This document shows, one piece after another, positions 6,506 through 7,457 of a DNA stretch of 7,457 bases (position 1 is the first letter of the stretch; each line of letters opens with the position of its first letter). This stretch comes from JBOGVZ01 sp050692985. Its GTDB lineage: Bacteria; Actinomycetota; UBA4738; CALAEC01. The notes below the pieces were generated by a model. The model was not told the DNA's origin. It saw only the letters and a program-made list of their open reading frames with translations, and did no database searches. Made by a program: the position numbers and the translations under genes. The stretch lies in assembly GCA_050692985.1 (NCBI GenBank), contig JBOGVZ010000042.1, forward strand, positions 1 to 7,457. The letters are read 5' to 3'.

Positions 6506-7204
6506 TCAGGCCGTGTGGCGGGCCTTCCCGACCAGCAGGACCCCGATCACCAGCAGCCACAGGGTGATGACCGTGGGCCCGATGATGGTCAGGATGCGCG
6601 AGGCCGTCGTCGGCTCGCCGGTCAACGCCTGGATCAGGCCAGCTCCCACCGCGAGGACGCCCGCCGCCACGACCACCCATCCCAGCCACCGCGGGTAGGC
6701 GCGGCTCAACCCCACGGCGAGCCCGAAGAGGATGAAGGCGGCCCCCGCGAAGACGATGTTGAAGCTGCTGGCGATGGCGAAGTTGAGGGTTTCGTTCGCC
6801 AGGACGATGCGGAGCGCGATCGCCCGCTGCTCGGGGGGAGCGGTGGCCCAGTCGTCGGCGAGCTGCTTGGCGGCCACCCCGTCGAGGATCACCAGGACCA
6901 CGCCGATGGCGATGCCGACCACCGCCGCGGCCAGCCCGAACCGGGCCAGCGCGCCCGCCAGCCCGCCCCGGATCGAGTGGCGGAGGGCGACCAATCCGCC
7001 GAGCATCAGGATGATGCCGATGACGATCGTGAGATGGATCGGGCCCCAGGCGCCGCTCTCGGCGATCACCCGCGCCACGCCTTCGGGGTCGTCGAGGGGA
7101 GTGGCTGGGTGGATCAGATTGCCGACCATCCCCAGCAGGGAGCCGACGATGGCGGCGACCCCTCCGATCAGGTAGATCGACCGCTCGGAGCCAGCCGGCT
7201 CGGT
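6506..7204 (-). CDS. 6-TM integral membrane protein of unknown function
   Basis: Read from GTG 7204 this is 232 residues; an in-frame TTG at 7249 would give 247. GTG is preferred because the conserved part (SERSIYLIGG) then begins where the downstream paralog begins, and because the bases before it look like a structured leader. Neither start has a clear ribosome site. Six hydrophobic segments are seen (numbering from 7204): about 9-31, 55-75, 87-110, 132-166, 172-195 and 205-225. Landmarks shared with the paralog are NLIHP after segment 1, ESGAWGPIHL before segment 2, LDG at the end of segment 3 and YPRWLGW before segment 5. The soluble stretch between segments 3 and 4 (KQLADDWATAPPEQRA) may be exposed. 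I do not recognise the family. It is the first gene of a probable minus-strand unit with the paralog and methyltransferase. Confidence 0.75.
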   Translation of the reverse strand, partial: TEPAGSERSIYLIGGVAAIVGSLLGMVGNLIHPATPLDDPEGVARVIAESGAWGPIHLTIVIGIILMLGGLVALRHSIRGGLAGALARFGLAAAVVGIAIGVVLVILDGVAAKQLADDWATAPPEQRAIALRIVLANETLNFAIASSFNIVFAGAAFILFGLAVGLSRAYPRWLGWVVVAAGVLAVGAGLIQALTGEPTTASRILTIIGPTVITLWLLVIGVLLVGKARHTA

Positions 7205-7221
7205 CACGGGCGCATCTTCAT

Positions 7222-7286
7222 GCGGTTCCTTCCCATCTCCACCTGACAAGCGGAACCGCCAGGGCCCGAAGACCCCAGCGGTTCCG
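7222..7286 (-). promoter_or_regulatory. Leader with three mutually complementary arms (GGAACCGC)
   Basis: In transcript (minus) order, CGGAACCGC (7286-7278) is followed by its perfect complement GCGGTTCCG (7259-7251) and then another GGAACCGC (7229-7222). The middle arm can pair with either outer arm (9 bp with an 18-nt loop, or 8 bp with a 22-nt loop). This is the geometry of alternative hairpins in a leader, or of repeated operator half-sites. It lies directly upstream of the preferred GTG start of the membrane gene. Confidence 0.45.
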
Positions 7287-7291
7287 GCCCG

Positions 7292-7321
7292 TTTCTACAT
7301 CATGATGGAGCCGCATCGCAA
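7292..7321 (-). promoter_or_regulatory. Possible promoter of the membrane-protein/methyltransferase unit
   Basis: On the minus strand, TTGCGA (7321-7316) is followed after 18 nt by TAGAAA (7297-7292), 4/6 matches to each sigma-70 hexamer. The expected start is about 7285, at the first arm of the leader repeats. The spacer contains the perfect palindrome CATCATGATG (7298-7307). Confidence 0.4.
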
Positions 7322-7336
7322 GGGGGGAACGGGGGG

Positions 7337-7342
7337 TAGCGT
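7337..7342 (+). promoter_or_regulatory. Possible -10 for the right-edge gene
   Basis: TAGCGT fits the TAnnnT pattern common in actinobacterial promoters and lies about 45 nt before the ATG at 7387. No -35 is recognisable. Together with the minus-strand promoter this would make 7250-7386 a divergent control region. Confidence 0.25.
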
Positions 7343-7386
7343 CGGCTGGAAGGCAGCACCGAGAGAACCCAGCTTCCGAGGAACAG

Positions 7387-7457
7387 ATGAAGAAGGCACG
7401 TAGGCTCACTCCCGAACAGCCGCAAAGCGTCGAGAGGAGCCTACGTGCGCAGGATCA
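7387..7457 (+). CDS. Start of an unidentified CDS (runs off the window)
   Basis: ATG at 7387 with GAGG 5-6 nt upstream opens a frame that stays open to the window end: MKKARRLTPEQPQSVERSLR and three more residues. Codon use (CGT, AGG, CAA, CTA, AGC) is less GC-biased than in the other genes here. The fragment is basic and then helical in character; 23 residues are too few to name a family. A 12-bp inverted repeat lies inside it, so it could also be a non-coding element rather than a gene. Confidence 0.45.
   Translation, partial: MKKARRLTPEQPQSVERSLRAQD
7396..7448. repeat. 12-bp perfect inverted repeat
   Basis: GCACGTAGGCTC at 7396-7407 and its exact complement GAGCCTACGTGC at 7437-7448 are separated by 29 nt. 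A perfect repeat of this length this close together is unlikely by chance in a window of this size. There is no T-tract, so it is not an obvious terminator. It overlaps the first codons of the putative right-edge CDS. Confidence 0.7.

Noticed and set aside
1..7457. CRISPR arrays, IS transposases, rRNA genes, toxin-antitoxin pairs or prophage genes
   Set aside because: No regularly spaced repeats, transposase or integrase motifs, rRNA-like sequence or phage proteins were seen on either strand.

Overview
This is a compact, very GC-rich bacterial window. The organism is most likely a member of the Actinomycetota. The support is high GC in third codon positions, GTG/ATG starts with 4-nt coupled overlaps, TAnnnT -10 elements sitting right at start codons (possible leaderless mRNAs), a tRNA-Thr(GGT)/tRNA-Met(CAT) pair without encoded CCA, and a tRNA-Thr with a T discriminator. 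The class cannot be fixed from this sequence. All genes except two are on the minus strand.

Layout in minus-strand order, right to left. A 6-TM membrane protein of unknown function (about 6506-7204, possibly starting at 7249) is followed by a tandem paralog (5724-6441) whose frame is broken once. A class I SAM methyltransferase with an N-terminal CxxC/CxxC pair (4716-5675) comes next. The methyltransferase end overlaps, tail to tail, a plus-strand DUF192 lipoprotein (4253-4732). Beyond that lie tRNA-Thr and tRNA-Met, then a tight three-gene operon (139-4003), then the first 42 codons of tuf (EF-Tu) at the left edge. At the right edge, on the plus strand, a small CDS start (7387-7457) runs out of the window and carries a 12-bp inverted repeat.

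The most interesting part is the operon between the tRNA pair and tuf. Its first gene encodes a winged-helix DNA-binding domain fused to a beta-carbonic-anhydrase-like domain that keeps the CxDxR and HxxC motifs. The second encodes an FAD-dependent halogenase-like enzyme with the GxGxxG, WxWxIP and FxxPxxSxG motifs, a candidate catalytic lysine and an unusual C-terminal CxxC...CxxC zinc-ribbon-like tail. The third encodes an MFS transporter with two extra N-terminal membrane segments. Consecutive genes overlap by 4 nt (ATGA, GTGA), and one good promoter (TTGATT-17-TATATT) sits upstream. This looks like a self-contained module of sensor/regulator, halogenating enzyme and transporter, inserted into a translation-gene neighbourhood. 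Only 10 nt separate its last stop codon from tuf. What it makes or exports cannot be read from the sequence.
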